Part shown: one piece after another, positions 37,555 through 46,040 of the stretch | Position numbering within the stretch: position 1 is the stretch's first letter | Layout: the number at the start of each line of letters is the position of its first letter | Assembly (NCBI RefSeq): GCF_019599545.1 | Contig: NZ_JAIEZV010000003.1 | Coordinates: forward strand, 620,001 to 684,000 | Origin: Halobacillus sp. Nhm2S1 | Lineage (GTDB): Bacteria > Bacillota > Bacilli > Bacillales > Halobacillaceae | Length of the DNA stretch: 64,000 nucleotides | Direction: 5' to 3' | The notes under the pieces: generated by a model | Databases searched by the model: none | Told to the model about the DNA's origin: nothing | Seen by the model: the letters and a program-made list of their open reading frames with translations, nothing else | Position numbers and translations under genes: made by a program

Positions 37555-39144
37555 TCAAGAGCGTTGGTAGACGATTTCTTCGTCTACAACGGTCATGGTA
37601 ACCGTTGCATCTGCCAGTTCATGGGACTTCAAGGCAAAGAGATCCCTATCCAATACAGTGAAATCTGCAAGGAAGCCTTCCTGAATCATCCCCTGCTCAT
37701 CCTCCTTGTGAATGGCTTGAGCACTCCCCTTTGTATAAAGGGATATGGCTTCATAAACGGTAAGCTTCTCTTCGGATTGATAGACAGCGTGATCGTAAGA
37801 TGCCCTTCGGTCTACAGCTGCCCGGATACCAAGCAGAGGATTAATTTCTTCGATGGGGGCGTCAGATCCCCCGGCACACTTAATTCCTGCATCAAGCAAC
37901 GTTTTCCAGGAGTAGGAATTCTTCAACCTTAAATTCCCTAGACGTTCAATGACCCATGGAAAGTCAGAAGCAACGAATGTCGGCTGGATATCCAAGACGA
38001 TATTTAAACGCTGCAATTGATGAATTAATCCAGGGCTTAGAATCTGTGCATGAATAATCCGATCCCGTTCTCCGTTCTTTAGGGGATTAGATGCGATGGC
38101 GTTGGCAACCGCTTCGACAGCCCCGTCACCAATAGCGTGGACCGCTACCGGCATGTCCCTTTTCCTTGCTTCTTTTACAAGTTGATCAAGCTCTTCATTT
38201 GTGTGGATAGCCACTCCATGGTTTTCCGGGTCATCTGCATATGCATCTTTTAACCATGCCGTTCTACCTCCTAAAGCTCCATCAGAGAAAATTTTCAAGG
38301 CCCCTAATTCCACAAAATTTGTTCCTTTTTTGAACCCTAGTTTTTCTTGATCTACCTGTTCAATGACGCCATGATGAATAAGAAGATGGGCACGAAATTT
38401 TGTTTTTACCCCATCAATCACATGTAGAAAAGCGTCAAAAGTTTTTCTGAAACCCCCGTAGTAGTTTAAGTCTTCACTATGGCCGCCTACAAGGCCAAAA
38501 GAATGCATGTCCTTAACGGCTAAGTCCGTAGCTTTTCTCAAATATTCAGGTGTCACTTCAGGCATGGCATCTTTAATTAGTTCCTGTGCCTGGTCATGGA
38601 AGTAACCTGTCGCTTCTCCTCGCTCGTCCCTTACAATCACCCCACCTTGTGGGTCTTCGGTGTCTGCTTCAATCCCGGCCATGGTCATCGCTTTTGTGTT
38701 GGCTAGAAGGGCATGTCGACACACCCTCGTCAGCATCATCGGGTGTTCGGATGAAATCTCATCAAGCTCATCTTTATGTATAATGCGTTTTTCTTCCCAT
38801 TGATTTTCATTCCATCCGTCTCCGATAATCCATTCTCCCGCTGGAAGTTGTTCTGCGTGCTGTTGTAAGGCCTGTTTCACTTCTTCTGCAGACTTCATAA
38901 ACGAAAGGTCAAGCCTCATCAAGCGCTCCCCGTGGCCGATAATATGCAAATGACTATCCGTAAATCCAGGGTACATGACAGCCCCTTTTAAATCGTGTTC
39001 TTCCGTAATTTGATCTTTGTAGGTTTGATATAAAAGCTGGGTATCACCAACTGCTTTCACCTTTCCCTCTGCAGTCACGACCGCTTCCACCCATTCTCCT
39101 TCTTTTTTCATCGTATATATTTTCCCACCATACCAAAGCTTCAC
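37555..39144 (-). CDS. ytcJ: amidohydrolase YtcJ
   Basis: 529-residue metal-dependent hydrolase of the amidohydrolase family 3 (N-substituted formamide deformylase-like). The metal motif HxH is in GFTDSHLHIIGHG; further ligands are in IHAQILSP and AVHAIGDGA, and the final metal Asp in GGSDAPIEEINP. The physiological substrate is unknown. GTG 39144 (MKLWYGGKIYT) is eight bases after GGGAG; GTG 39153 is too close. It is monocistronic and follows the repeat. Confidence 0.9.
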   Translation of the reverse strand: MKLWYGGKIYTMKKEGEWVEAVVTAEGKVKAVGDTQLLYQTYKDQITEEHDLKGAVMYPGFTDSHLHIIGHGERLMRLDLSFMKSAEEVKQALQQHAEQLPAGEWIIGDGWNENQWEEKRIIHKDELDEISSEHPMMLTRVCRHALLANTKAMTMAGIEADTEDPQGGVIVRDERGEATGYFHDQAQELIKDAMPEVTPEYLRKATDLAVKDMHSFGLVGGHSEDLNYYGGFRKTFDAFLHVIDGVKTKFRAHLLIHHGVIEQVDQEKLGFKKGTNFVELGALKIFSDGALGGRTAWLKDAYADDPENHGVAIHTNEELDQLVKEARKRDMPVAVHAIGDGAVEAVANAIASNPLKNGERDRIIHAQILSPGLIHQLQRLNIVLDIQPTFVASDFPWVIERLGNLRLKNSYSWKTLLDAGIKCAGGSDAPIEEINPLLGIRAAVDRRASYDHAVYQSEEKLTVYEAISLYTKGSAQAIHKEDEQGMIQEGFLADFTVLDRDLFALKSHELADATVTMTVVDEEIVYQRS

Positions 39145-39291
39145 TATAAACACTCCCTCTTTCTTCCTTTTATCTATACCTTAATCTATATAGGTACAGA
39201 AATGAAGTACTAGCCATTAAAAGACAAGGGAAAATCTCTCCTTTCAGGTAGCGAGGTGTCATCATTCTGCATTCCATTTATTTTCTGGACA

Positions 39292-39322
39292 ATAAAAAAC
39301 CTCTGGCTATCGGGCCAGAGGG
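39292..39322 (-). terminator. terminator of the cysteine desulfurase-thiI unit
   Basis: CCTCTGGC-TATCGG-GCCAGAGG with a run of six Ts on the minus strand, directly after thiI. Confidence 0.9.
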
Positions 39323-39330
39323 TAAATCAT

Positions 39331-40542
39331 CTAGAGTAAATCATCGAATTCATCGTCTTGTTGTCCCGATTGATGGTCAGGGGAGACTTCAATGATATAG
39401 GATTCTTCCAACGCTTTATCAATATCACGGGTAAAATCTGAATTGGATTCATAATAATTGGCATTTTTTCGTGTCGGTTTTGTCTTCGGTGCTTTCGGCA
39501 CAAATACTGTACAGCAATCTTCAAAAGGGCGTATAGAAATCTCATACGTTCCAATTTTCCTGGAAATATCGATGATCTCTAACTTGTCCATAGAAACAAG
39601 CGGCCGGATGATTGGGTAGTTTGTGACTTCATTAATTGTATTCATACTCTCCATCGTCTGACTGGCTACTTGTCCAAGACTTTCACCTGTCGTAATGGAA
39701 AGAAGGTCATTTTGCGCAGCTACCTGCTCACTGATCCGCATCATCATTCGGCGCATAATGGTCATGCTGTATCCTTCTGGCATTTCACGATGGATCTTCT
39801 GCTGGATTTCTGTGAATGGAATGACATGAATCTTTACCTTTGAACCATATTTGGATAGGGCCTGGGCAAGGTCGATGACTTTTTGCTTTGCCCGCTCGCT
39901 AGTATATGGTGGGGAATGGAAATGAATCGCTTCAATTTCGACTCCACGTTTCATAGTCAAATAACCGGCGACAGGACTATCAATTCCTCCTGAAAGCATC
40001 AATAAGCTCTTCCCTGTGGTACCAACAGGAAGCCCGCCTGCTCCTCGGTAATCCTGTGCCGTCACATAACACCCTTCATGTCGAACTTCGACTTTTATTT
40101 CCACATCAGGGTGGTGCACATCGACCTTGACATCTTCCGTTTGACGGAGGATATGTCCACCTAATAAAGGATTAAGCTCCTGAGAAGGAATAGGAAATGT
40201 TTTGTCTGTTCGTTTTGATGATATTTTGAATGTGCTGGCATTCATTGCATCACGGAACGCCAGCATAACAGCTTCTTTCATTTGCTCTTCTTCTTTTTCC
40301 ACTTTCACAGCGAAACTCAAGCTATGGATGCCGAATACTTCCTGGCATTCTTTCATAACTTCATGAGGATCTTCCCCGTTCAACAGGACAAACATGCGCC
40401 CTTGTGTCTTTTTAATCGTTGTGTTTGGGTACTTTCTCAACTTTATAGCAATGTTACTTTGCAGTTTTTGTTCAAATGCCCGTCTGTTTTTCCCTTTTAA
40501 CGCCATTTCACCATATCGAATCAAAATCCGATCAAAATTCAT
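39331..40542 (-). CDS. thiI: tRNA 4-thiouridine synthetase ThiI
   Basis: 403 residues: N-terminal ferredoxin-like and THUMP domains (about 1-165) bind tRNA, then a PP-loop ATPase domain with LMLSGGIDSPVAGY. It adenylates U8 of tRNA for sulfur insertion and may also serve thiazole synthesis. The C-terminal rhodanese domain of E. coli ThiI is absent, as in Bacillus, where the partner cysteine desulfurase hands over sulfur directly. That partner is the gene just upstream, five bases away. ATG 40542 matches relatives (MNFDRILIRYGE); GTG 40551 overlaps the upstream gene. Confidence 0.95.
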   Translation of the reverse strand: MNFDRILIRYGEMALKGKNRRAFEQKLQSNIAIKLRKYPNTTIKKTQGRMFVLLNGEDPHEVMKECQEVFGIHSLSFAVKVEKEEEQMKEAVMLAFRDAMNASTFKISSKRTDKTFPIPSQELNPLLGGHILRQTEDVKVDVHHPDVEIKVEVRHEGCYVTAQDYRGAGGLPVGTTGKSLLMLSGGIDSPVAGYLTMKRGVEIEAIHFHSPPYTSERAKQKVIDLAQALSKYGSKVKIHVIPFTEIQQKIHREMPEGYSMTIMRRMMMRISEQVAAQNDLLSITTGESLGQVASQTMESMNTINEVTNYPIIRPLVSMDKLEIIDISRKIGTYEISIRPFEDCCTVFVPKAPKTKPTRKNANYYESNSDFTRDIDKALEESYIIEVSPDHQSGQQDDEFDDLL

Positions 40543-40547
40543 TATGC

Positions 40548-41687
40548 TCACCCCATCGTCGCTTGTAAGTTTTCAACGGTTTGATCTAACTTTTTCAGGA
40601 ATAGATCCATTTCCTCTTTTTCATTCCATGCAGAAAGACTGACGCGCAAAGCAGAAGTCGTCCGCTCATAATCCAAGTTACATGCCTTGAGTACAGCACT
40701 CACGTCCGGCTGTTTGGAAGAACAAGCCGATTTGGTGGAAATGAAAATCCCTTCTTCCCCGAGGGCGTGAATAATAACTTCAGGTTTAAATCCTGGAATG
40801 GAAAAGTTTATGATATGAGGAGCTCCATCCTGCGGTGAGTTGATTTTACTATAATCCCGCAGCATAAGTCCTTTCCATAACATCGTTCTCATGGTACTTA
40901 AATGGTTTACTTTTTGTTCCCGATTCTCATGGAGAAGACGGAGGGCTTTTACAAACGCTACCGTTCCAGGTAGATTTTCTGTTCCAGCTCTGACTTCTGA
41001 TTCCTGGCTTCCTCCATGCAACAGAGGGAAAATACGCACGTGCCTTTGCATGAGTAGAGCCCCTGTCCCTTTCAATCCATGAATCTTATGTCCGGAGAGA
41101 GTGCAAAGGTCAATGCCCCAATCTTTAACGGAGAGGTCTATTTTACCTAACCCTTGAACATGATCGACATGGAAGAAGACTTTAGGATAAGCCTTGAGTA
41201 TTTCTCCGATTCTTTGCACGGGCTGAATAGTACCAAGCTCATTGTTCACACTCATCACACTGACAAGAATCGTATCGTCTCGTAACGCTTGTTTTATATC
41301 TTCGGGGTTAACTTTCCCGTTCTGATCAACATTTATATAAGTGACTTCAAAACCCAATGTTTCCAGTGCCTTGAATGCTTCCATCACAGAAGGGTGCTCA
41401 ATTACAGTCGTAATCAAATGCTTCCCTCTTGTTTGGTGTTGAAGCGCAATCCCTTTAATAGCCATATTATTTCCTTCCGTTCCCCCTGAGGTAAAAACCA
41501 CTTCCTGAGAGTCAACATTTAATAGCTGGGCCGCTTGTTTCCTTGATCGATCCAATAAACGTTCAGCTTCGCTCCCAAAACGGTGAACGGATGAGGGATT
41601 GGCAAAATATTGGTCCGCAACTTTTTGAAAACTCTCCAACACTTCATGGTGCGGATGAGTAGTGGCACTATTATCTAGGTAAATCAT
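40548..41687 (-). CDS. nifZ: cysteine desulfurase, NifZ/IscS type
   Basis: 379-residue PLP enzyme that removes sulfur from cysteine. It starts MIYLDNSATTHPH, with FTSGGTEGNNMAIKG, the PLP lysine in LSGHKIHGLKGTG and the catalytic cysteine in STKSACSSKQPDVS. Its gene context (directly before thiI) is that of B. subtilis NifZ, the dedicated sulfur donor for 4-thiouridine. ATG 41687 lies nine bases after AAAGGAG; the 28 upstream codons in frame lack an SD. Confidence 0.94.
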   Translation of the reverse strand: MIYLDNSATTHPHHEVLESFQKVADQYFANPSSVHRFGSEAERLLDRSRKQAAQLLNVDSQEVVFTSGGTEGNNMAIKGIALQHQTRGKHLITTVIEHPSVMEAFKALETLGFEVTYINVDQNGKVNPEDIKQALRDDTILVSVMSVNNELGTIQPVQRIGEILKAYPKVFFHVDHVQGLGKIDLSVKDWGIDLCTLSGHKIHGLKGTGALLMQRHVRIFPLLHGGSQESEVRAGTENLPGTVAFVKALRLLHENREQKVNHLSTMRTMLWKGLMLRDYSKINSPQDGAPHIINFSIPGFKPEVIIHALGEEGIFISTKSACSSKQPDVSAVLKACNLDYERTTSALRVSLSAWNEKEEMDLFLKKLDQTVENLQATMG

Positions 41688-41773
41688 GGGCTCTGACTCC
41701 TTTTTTTTCGAATTGCAGCTCATTATTTTATCATAACACGAAGGCAAATGAAACACTTGCTCCATGAACAATA

Positions 41774-41801
41774 AAAAGCACCTGCCTTACGCAGGTGCTC
41801 T
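41774..41801 (-). terminator. terminator of the ezrA unit
   Basis: AGCACCTGC-CTTAC-GCAGGTGCT followed by TTTTTATT on the minus strand, between the small membrane protein gene and nifZ. Confidence 0.9.
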
Positions 41802-41806
41802 ACATC

Positions 41807-42139
41807 TTAACTATTATCATTCTTATTTAGTTCAAGAGAATCAAGGAGGGTATCGATGCTGAGTTTTCCGTCTTCACGAACATCGTTAATCCAGTCTTCC
41901 GTCAATGCTCTGTCTCCAATGATCGTTGAAACCTCATTTTCTACTCCCATGTTTCTTTCAAAAAATCCAGCGGCTAGTGAATGATTCAAGCTTTTACCCT
42001 CTGTATCGAAGGACCTGATTAAGCCATGCTCTTTACTATCGAAAACCGTAGCATCTGGGCTCAGAACGATCAAACTAAGGACAATCCCCCATATGATAGC
42101 GGTTCCCGAAATCAATCCAACCATAATTCGTTTTTTCAA
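41807..42139 (-). CDS. small membrane-anchored protein of unknown function after ezrA
   Basis: About 110 residues with one N-terminal hydrophobic segment (about 5-28) and an acidic, likely external domain of 80 residues. I do not recognise the family. TTG 42139 is nine bases from AGGAA; GTG 42148 is closer. It begins within a dozen bases of the ezrA stop and ends before a terminator, so it is co-transcribed with ezrA and may act at the membrane or septum. That role is inference from position only. Confidence 0.65.
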   Translation of the reverse strand: MKKRIMVGLISGTAIIWGIVLSLIVLSPDATVFDSKEHGLIRSFDTEGKSLNHSLAAGFFERNMGVENEVSTIIGDRALTEDWINDVREDGKLSIDTLLDSLELNKNDNS

Positions 42140-42151
42140 ATGAAACACTTC

Positions 42152-43843
42152 CTAAACGAGGACTTCTTCCTCTTTGTCAATTTTGGAAAGTGCAGACGGA
42201 TCCACTTCTTTAATGGCCTCTGTAGCGAGGTTTAACGCTTGTTCATAATGATAAGACCTGAACTTTTCCTCCGCCTCAAGGAGTTTAGCTGCTAAGATTG
42301 GATACTTGCTTCTATAACGATTGCCGCATTGAATCACGCGTTCTGCAAGCTGAGCTGTTTCCATAACCTTTTCAGCATCGTGACTCAACTGCTCTGTCAT
42401 TTCCATAGCTTCATCCAATTTTTCGTTGACCACAGCCATATCGAGCGGCTGGGCTTCAAGACTCTGGAACACCTCATCTACTTTATGACTTGCTGCTTTC
42501 ATATCTTCATAGATCGACGTAGGAATACCAGGAATATTGCTTCTTTTTAATCTACGATGAGTATCCAAAAGAAGGCTTTCCATCTTCGTTAATTTCTGCT
42601 TGGCTTCTCGTTCATCTTTCCTGAGGTTTTGGACACGCTCTTGGAAATATCCATGTTGTTCTTCAAGCTCTTGCAATTGTTTCTCCGTATCTTCAACCTC
42701 TTCGCGGAGAAGGGCATAGGAAGTTTCACCATCTGCTCGTCTGAAATCAAGGCTTGTTACGCGTTTACGCATTTGATTCAACCACTTCTTCAAGCTTCGG
42801 TGAGACTCCAAATGTCCTTCCTCTACTTGATACGTCTGTTGTATTTCCTCCAGTTCCCGTTCCGTGTCTGCCAAAACATATTCCAACTCATCCAACTGAG
42901 CTTTAAGCGGTACAAATTGCTTTTCTACATAATGATGTGCCACCGCTTCACTTTCCAGCAGCTGATACATTTCCTGAATTCTTGTCTGTATTTCTGCCAA
43001 TGCTTCTTCAATTCCTGATTGATCCCCCTGCTCCATTTGAACGAGCATTTCCTCCAGAGACCGTTCATAATTATGTAACTCTGGAAGGAAATCAAAATGA
43101 GAGATACGGTAACCTTCCGACTTCATCTCTTCTACACCGTTTTTCAGCTCTTTCAACTGTTCAGGTAATTCAATCTTCACTTGTTTCAATCGATCAGGAA
43201 AATGCTGGACATCCTCCTGCAATTGAGTAGTCTCTTGACGTATCGTTTGCACAAGAGTATTGGCTTCAATGTAATCCCCTTGCTCAGTTAATTGTTCATA
43301 TTCGTGGAGCTTGTCCTTCAATTCACTCACTCTTTGCTCAAAAACGCGGACAGCTTTGCCGTATTGATGACGGTTTTGAATAAGAAGTTTGGTAAGCTCT
43401 TTCAATTCCGGCTCCATCGATTCAATTTCCAAACGGCTTTGCTTTTCAGAATCAAGGAGGTCTTCCAACTCTTGGAGCATCATTTTGATGTCTTCCTCAA
43501 TGGCTACTAACTTTTTCTCGGTGTTTGCCAAGACGACTTTCACTCGTTTAAAACGATAGCGATCCGCCGCTTCTTCTGCATCGAAAAGGTCTTCCTCAAG
43601 CTCAGGCAGCTCTTTTGTCAATATTTGATCCCAGCGAGCCCGCCACGCTTCGAACTTTTCCTGAGTCTCACCAGAAAGGTTTAAACTTTTCACTTTGGAT
43701 AACTCTTCAGTGACGCGTCGGTTCATGATATCCATTTTCCAACCTTCCAGGCGATCCACTTCATCATAGACCTTTTTCCGCCAAATCAGCCCTATGATGA
43801 ACAATGCGATGAGTAGTAAAATAGCCCCGATGACGTACTTCAT
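42152..43843 (-). CDS. ezrA: septation ring formation regulator EzrA
   Basis: 563 residues, the same length as in B. subtilis. One N-terminal membrane helix (about 2-22) with the rest a long series of coiled-coil, spectrin-like repeats rich in Glu, Gln, Lys and Leu. EzrA inhibits FtsZ ring assembly at wrong places and links the divisome to PBP1. The conserved patch near the C-terminus (RSKYPILAAKLLEAEEKFRSY, in part YPILAAKLLEAE) is visible. ATG 43843 follows AAGGAGG. Confidence 0.95.
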   Translation of the reverse strand: MKYVIGAILLLIALFIIGLIWRKKVYDEVDRLEGWKMDIMNRRVTEELSKVKSLNLSGETQEKFEAWRARWDQILTKELPELEEDLFDAEEAADRYRFKRVKVVLANTEKKLVAIEEDIKMMLQELEDLLDSEKQSRLEIESMEPELKELTKLLIQNRHQYGKAVRVFEQRVSELKDKLHEYEQLTEQGDYIEANTLVQTIRQETTQLQEDVQHFPDRLKQVKIELPEQLKELKNGVEEMKSEGYRISHFDFLPELHNYERSLEEMLVQMEQGDQSGIEEALAEIQTRIQEMYQLLESEAVAHHYVEKQFVPLKAQLDELEYVLADTERELEEIQQTYQVEEGHLESHRSLKKWLNQMRKRVTSLDFRRADGETSYALLREEVEDTEKQLQELEEQHGYFQERVQNLRKDEREAKQKLTKMESLLLDTHRRLKRSNIPGIPTSIYEDMKAASHKVDEVFQSLEAQPLDMAVVNEKLDEAMEMTEQLSHDAEKVMETAQLAERVIQCGNRYRSKYPILAAKLLEAEEKFRSYHYEQALNLATEAIKEVDPSALSKIDKEEEVLV

Positions 43844-44002
43844 AAACAGCCTCCTTACAATAAACGTGCCATACGGATGTATTACGTTCCGAATTGTGAT
43901 TTAGTTGTTTATAATGATACCATGTAAAACATCCTTTTGGCTAAAATATTTCAAATTTATTATCATATTGACAAAAATTTCAAGCGCAAAGGAGAGACGA
44001 CT

Positions 44003-44806
44003 ATGATTGATGGTCACATCCATACACCTTATTGCCCCCACGGCTCTTCAGACACCCTGAAAAGTTACATTGAACACGCCATAAAACGCGGGTATCATTC
44101 CATGACATTTACAGAGCACGCGCCGCTTCCTTCCTCATTTGAAGATCCCGTTCCAGAAAAGGACAGCGGGATGTCTTTTCAACAAGTGGAAGAATATTTA
44201 AAAGAAATCGACCAGCTAAAAGCAGAATACAAAAAGGAAATTCAGATTCAGAAAGGATTTGAAGTAGATTATATCGAAGGGTATGAAAAAGAGGTGGAAA
44301 GCTTTCTAAATACCTATGGCCCCTCTCTTGATGACAGCATCCTATCCGTTCACTTCTTAAAGGGACCAAGCCATTGGTACTGCATCGACTACAGTCCCGA
44401 TATGTATAAGGATGCGATCCATGATTTCGGTGGAGTGGAGCGGCTTTACCAAGCCTACTACGATACGCTCACTCAATCGGTACTGCGTGATTTAGGCGAT
44501 TACAAACCAACCCGTGTCGGTCATATGACGCTTGTGAAGAAATTCCAACACCTCTATCCCGCACCGAAAAATTGGGAAAAGCAGGCTCATTCGTTCCTTG
44601 AACTCGTTCAAAATCATGGATTTACCCTTGATTATAACGGTGCAGGAGTAGTGAAGGAACATTGCAAAGAGACTTACCCTCCATTACAAATGGCAAGACA
44701 AGCCTCTTCCATGGGTATTCCTTTAATTTATGGTTCTGACGCTCACACAGCATCAGGGCTAGGTCAAGGATACAGTTCGATCGACCACCGGATTCTCAAG
44801 CTTTAG
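44003..44806 (+). CDS. hisJ: histidinol-phosphatase HisJ, PHP family
   Basis: 267 residues, PHP-domain metallo-phosphatase for the eighth step of histidine synthesis. The metal motifs are DGHIHTPYCPHGSSD, TFTEHAPLP, LSVHFL and YGSDAHTASGLGQ. ATG 44003 follows AAAGGAGAG; the in-frame ORF from 43937 has no SD. It stands apart from any his operon, as in B. subtilis. Its 3' end overlaps the convergent refZ 3' end by 11 bases. Confidence 0.93.
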   Translation: MIDGHIHTPYCPHGSSDTLKSYIEHAIKRGYHSMTFTEHAPLPSSFEDPVPEKDSGMSFQQVEEYLKEIDQLKAEYKKEIQIQKGFEVDYIEGYEKEVESFLNTYGPSLDDSILSVHFLKGPSHWYCIDYSPDMYKDAIHDFGGVERLYQAYYDTLTQSVLRDLGDYKPTRVGHMTLVKKFQHLYPAPKNWEKQAHSFLELVQNHGFTLDYNGAGVVKEHCKETYPPLQMARQASSMGIPLIYGSDAHTASGLGQGYSSIDHRILKL

Positions 44807-45395
44807 CAAGCTCTTGGACGGAGCGGTGATCGTTCATTAGTCCACTATACATTTCTACAAAGTGGTTGAGAGAAGCGTCTGTAATAAATGGATCTTTAAA
44901 CTCATGTGGCATCATGAACGGAGCATTTAATAGTCCTTTCAATTGAAGCAGGCATAATTTTTCTTTAAAAGTGACATCAATATGGGAGTTTTTATCGAAA
45001 AGGATTTGAGTAAGTAAATGGTTCTCTTTCGCCAAGTAAGTGACGAGCATCTCTCGTGCAAACGTTGTGTTCAACGTAAGCTCCCTATTTAATAAACAAG
45101 ATAGTTGATAATTTGACTGTTTATAATGTAGAATTTTTTTCACTAATTGATTTAGACGATATTCGCCTTCTGAGGGTTCCTCGTTTTCCAGCATTTCAAG
45201 ATAAGGCTCGAAATAGCTGACGGCGAGTGATTCAAAAAGGCCTTGTTTACTCTTAAAGTAGTAATGGATCAACGAGACATTAACATTAGCTGCCTTCGCG
45301 ATATCTCGGACAGATGTTCCATTGAAACCTTGGCTGTAGAAAAGGCGGCAGGCTACATCTAACACTTTGTCACGCGTTACGTTTGGTCGGCTCAT
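44796..45395 (-). CDS. refZ: RefZ, TetR-like regulator of FtsZ position
   Basis: 199 residues. TetR-type HTH at the N-terminus (about 5-55): GTSVRDIAKAANVNVSLIHYYFKSKQGLF. The C-terminal part matches YttP/RefZ, which binds DNA motifs near the chromosome origin and promotes the shift of the FtsZ ring to the pole during sporulation. The syntenic place between hisJ and msrC agrees. The upstream region has a perfect sigma-H promoter and a Spo0A box, which fits early sporulation expression. SD is GAGGGGG before ATG 45395. Confidence 0.9.
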   Translation of the reverse strand: MSRPNVTRDKVLDVACRLFYSQGFNGTSVRDIAKAANVNVSLIHYYFKSKQGLFESLAVSYFEPYLEMLENEEPSEGEYRLNQLVKKILHYKQSNYQLSCLLNRELTLNTTFAREMLVTYLAKENHLLTQILFDKNSHIDVTFKEKLCLLQLKGLLNAPFMMPHEFKDPFITDASLNHFVEMYSGLMNDHRSVQELAKA

Positions 45396-45417
45396 TATTT
45401 TTCCCCCTCAGGAAAAG

Positions 45418-45444
45418 ATTCTCTACATTTGTTGGATTTCCTGC
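45418..45444 (-). promoter_or_regulatory. sigma-H promoter of refZ
   Basis: Minus strand GCAGGAAAT, 11 bases, AGAGAAT. Every position matches the consensus RNAGGAWWW-N11/12-RNNGAAT. The start would be about 15-20 bases before the refZ ATG. Confidence 0.75.
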
Positions 45445-45483
45445 TTGCAATCGTCCATCAAATACCGACAGAAAATTCTGTTC

Positions 45484-45492
45484 TTTGTCGAA
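45484..45492 (+). promoter_or_regulatory. Spo0A box between refZ and msrC
   Basis: TTTGTCGAA is an exact 0A-box core. It lies about 73 bases upstream of the predicted refZ start and directly upstream of a TATTAT that could be the msrC -10, so Spo0A could activate refZ or act on msrC. Confidence 0.55.
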
Positions 45493-45517
45493 TATTATAA
45501 GCTTAGGAGGTATATTC

Positions 45518-45997
45518 ATGTTCCAATCCACTTCTTATACAGGTACAAAAAATGAAAAATACGATCTGGTCATCAAACAATTAAAAGCTCTCATCGAGGA
45601 CGAGCCAGATCAAATCGCAAACTTGTCCAATGCATCTTCCCTTCTCAACCAGTTCCTAGATGATGTCAATTGGGTCGGCTTCTACCTGTGGAAAGAGAGC
45701 CAGCTTGTTCTCGGTCCATTTCAAGGTCTTCCCGCTTGTGTCCGGATCCCATCTGGCAAAGGGGTTTGCGGTACAGCCGTAGCCGAAAAAAAAGTTCAGC
45801 GCATTGAAGATGTCCACGCGTTTCCTGGTCATATTGCTTGTGACGCTGCCAGCCAATCTGAAATTGTCGTACCTATTGTAAAAGATGATGAAATTTTCGG
45901 CGTCCTGGATATCGACAGCCCTTCCAAAGGAAGATTTGATGAAGTGGACGAAGAGAAACTAGTTGAATTTGTCCAAACTTTACAAGAATACATTTAA
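45518..45997 (+). CDS. msrC: free methionine-R-sulfoxide reductase, GAF domain
   Basis: 159 residues, a single GAF domain. The three conserved cysteines of fRMsr are present: ACVRIPSGKG, GVCGTAV and HIACDAASQSE. It reduces free Met-(R)-sulfoxide with thioredoxin. ATG 45518 follows AGGAGG; the longer in-frame ORF from 45383 crosses the refZ promoter and is not credible. Homologue of B. subtilis YtsP. Confidence 0.92.
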   Translation: MFQSTSYTGTKNEKYDLVIKQLKALIEDEPDQIANLSNASSLLNQFLDDVNWVGFYLWKESQLVLGPFQGLPACVRIPSGKGVCGTAVAEKKVQRIEDVHAFPGHIACDAASQSEIVVPIVKDDEIFGVLDIDSPSKGRFDEVDEEKLVEFVQTLQEYI

Positions 45998-46040
45998 AAG
46001 AAAGCCGTTGGAGTGTTTTTTACTCCAGCGGCTTTCTTTT
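45998..46040. terminator. bidirectional terminator between msrC and dgcP
   Basis: AAAGAAAGCCGTTGGAGT and ACTCCAGCGGCTTTCTTT form a stem of about 17 bp with one G-T type mismatch, with T runs on both strands. Confidence 0.92.
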
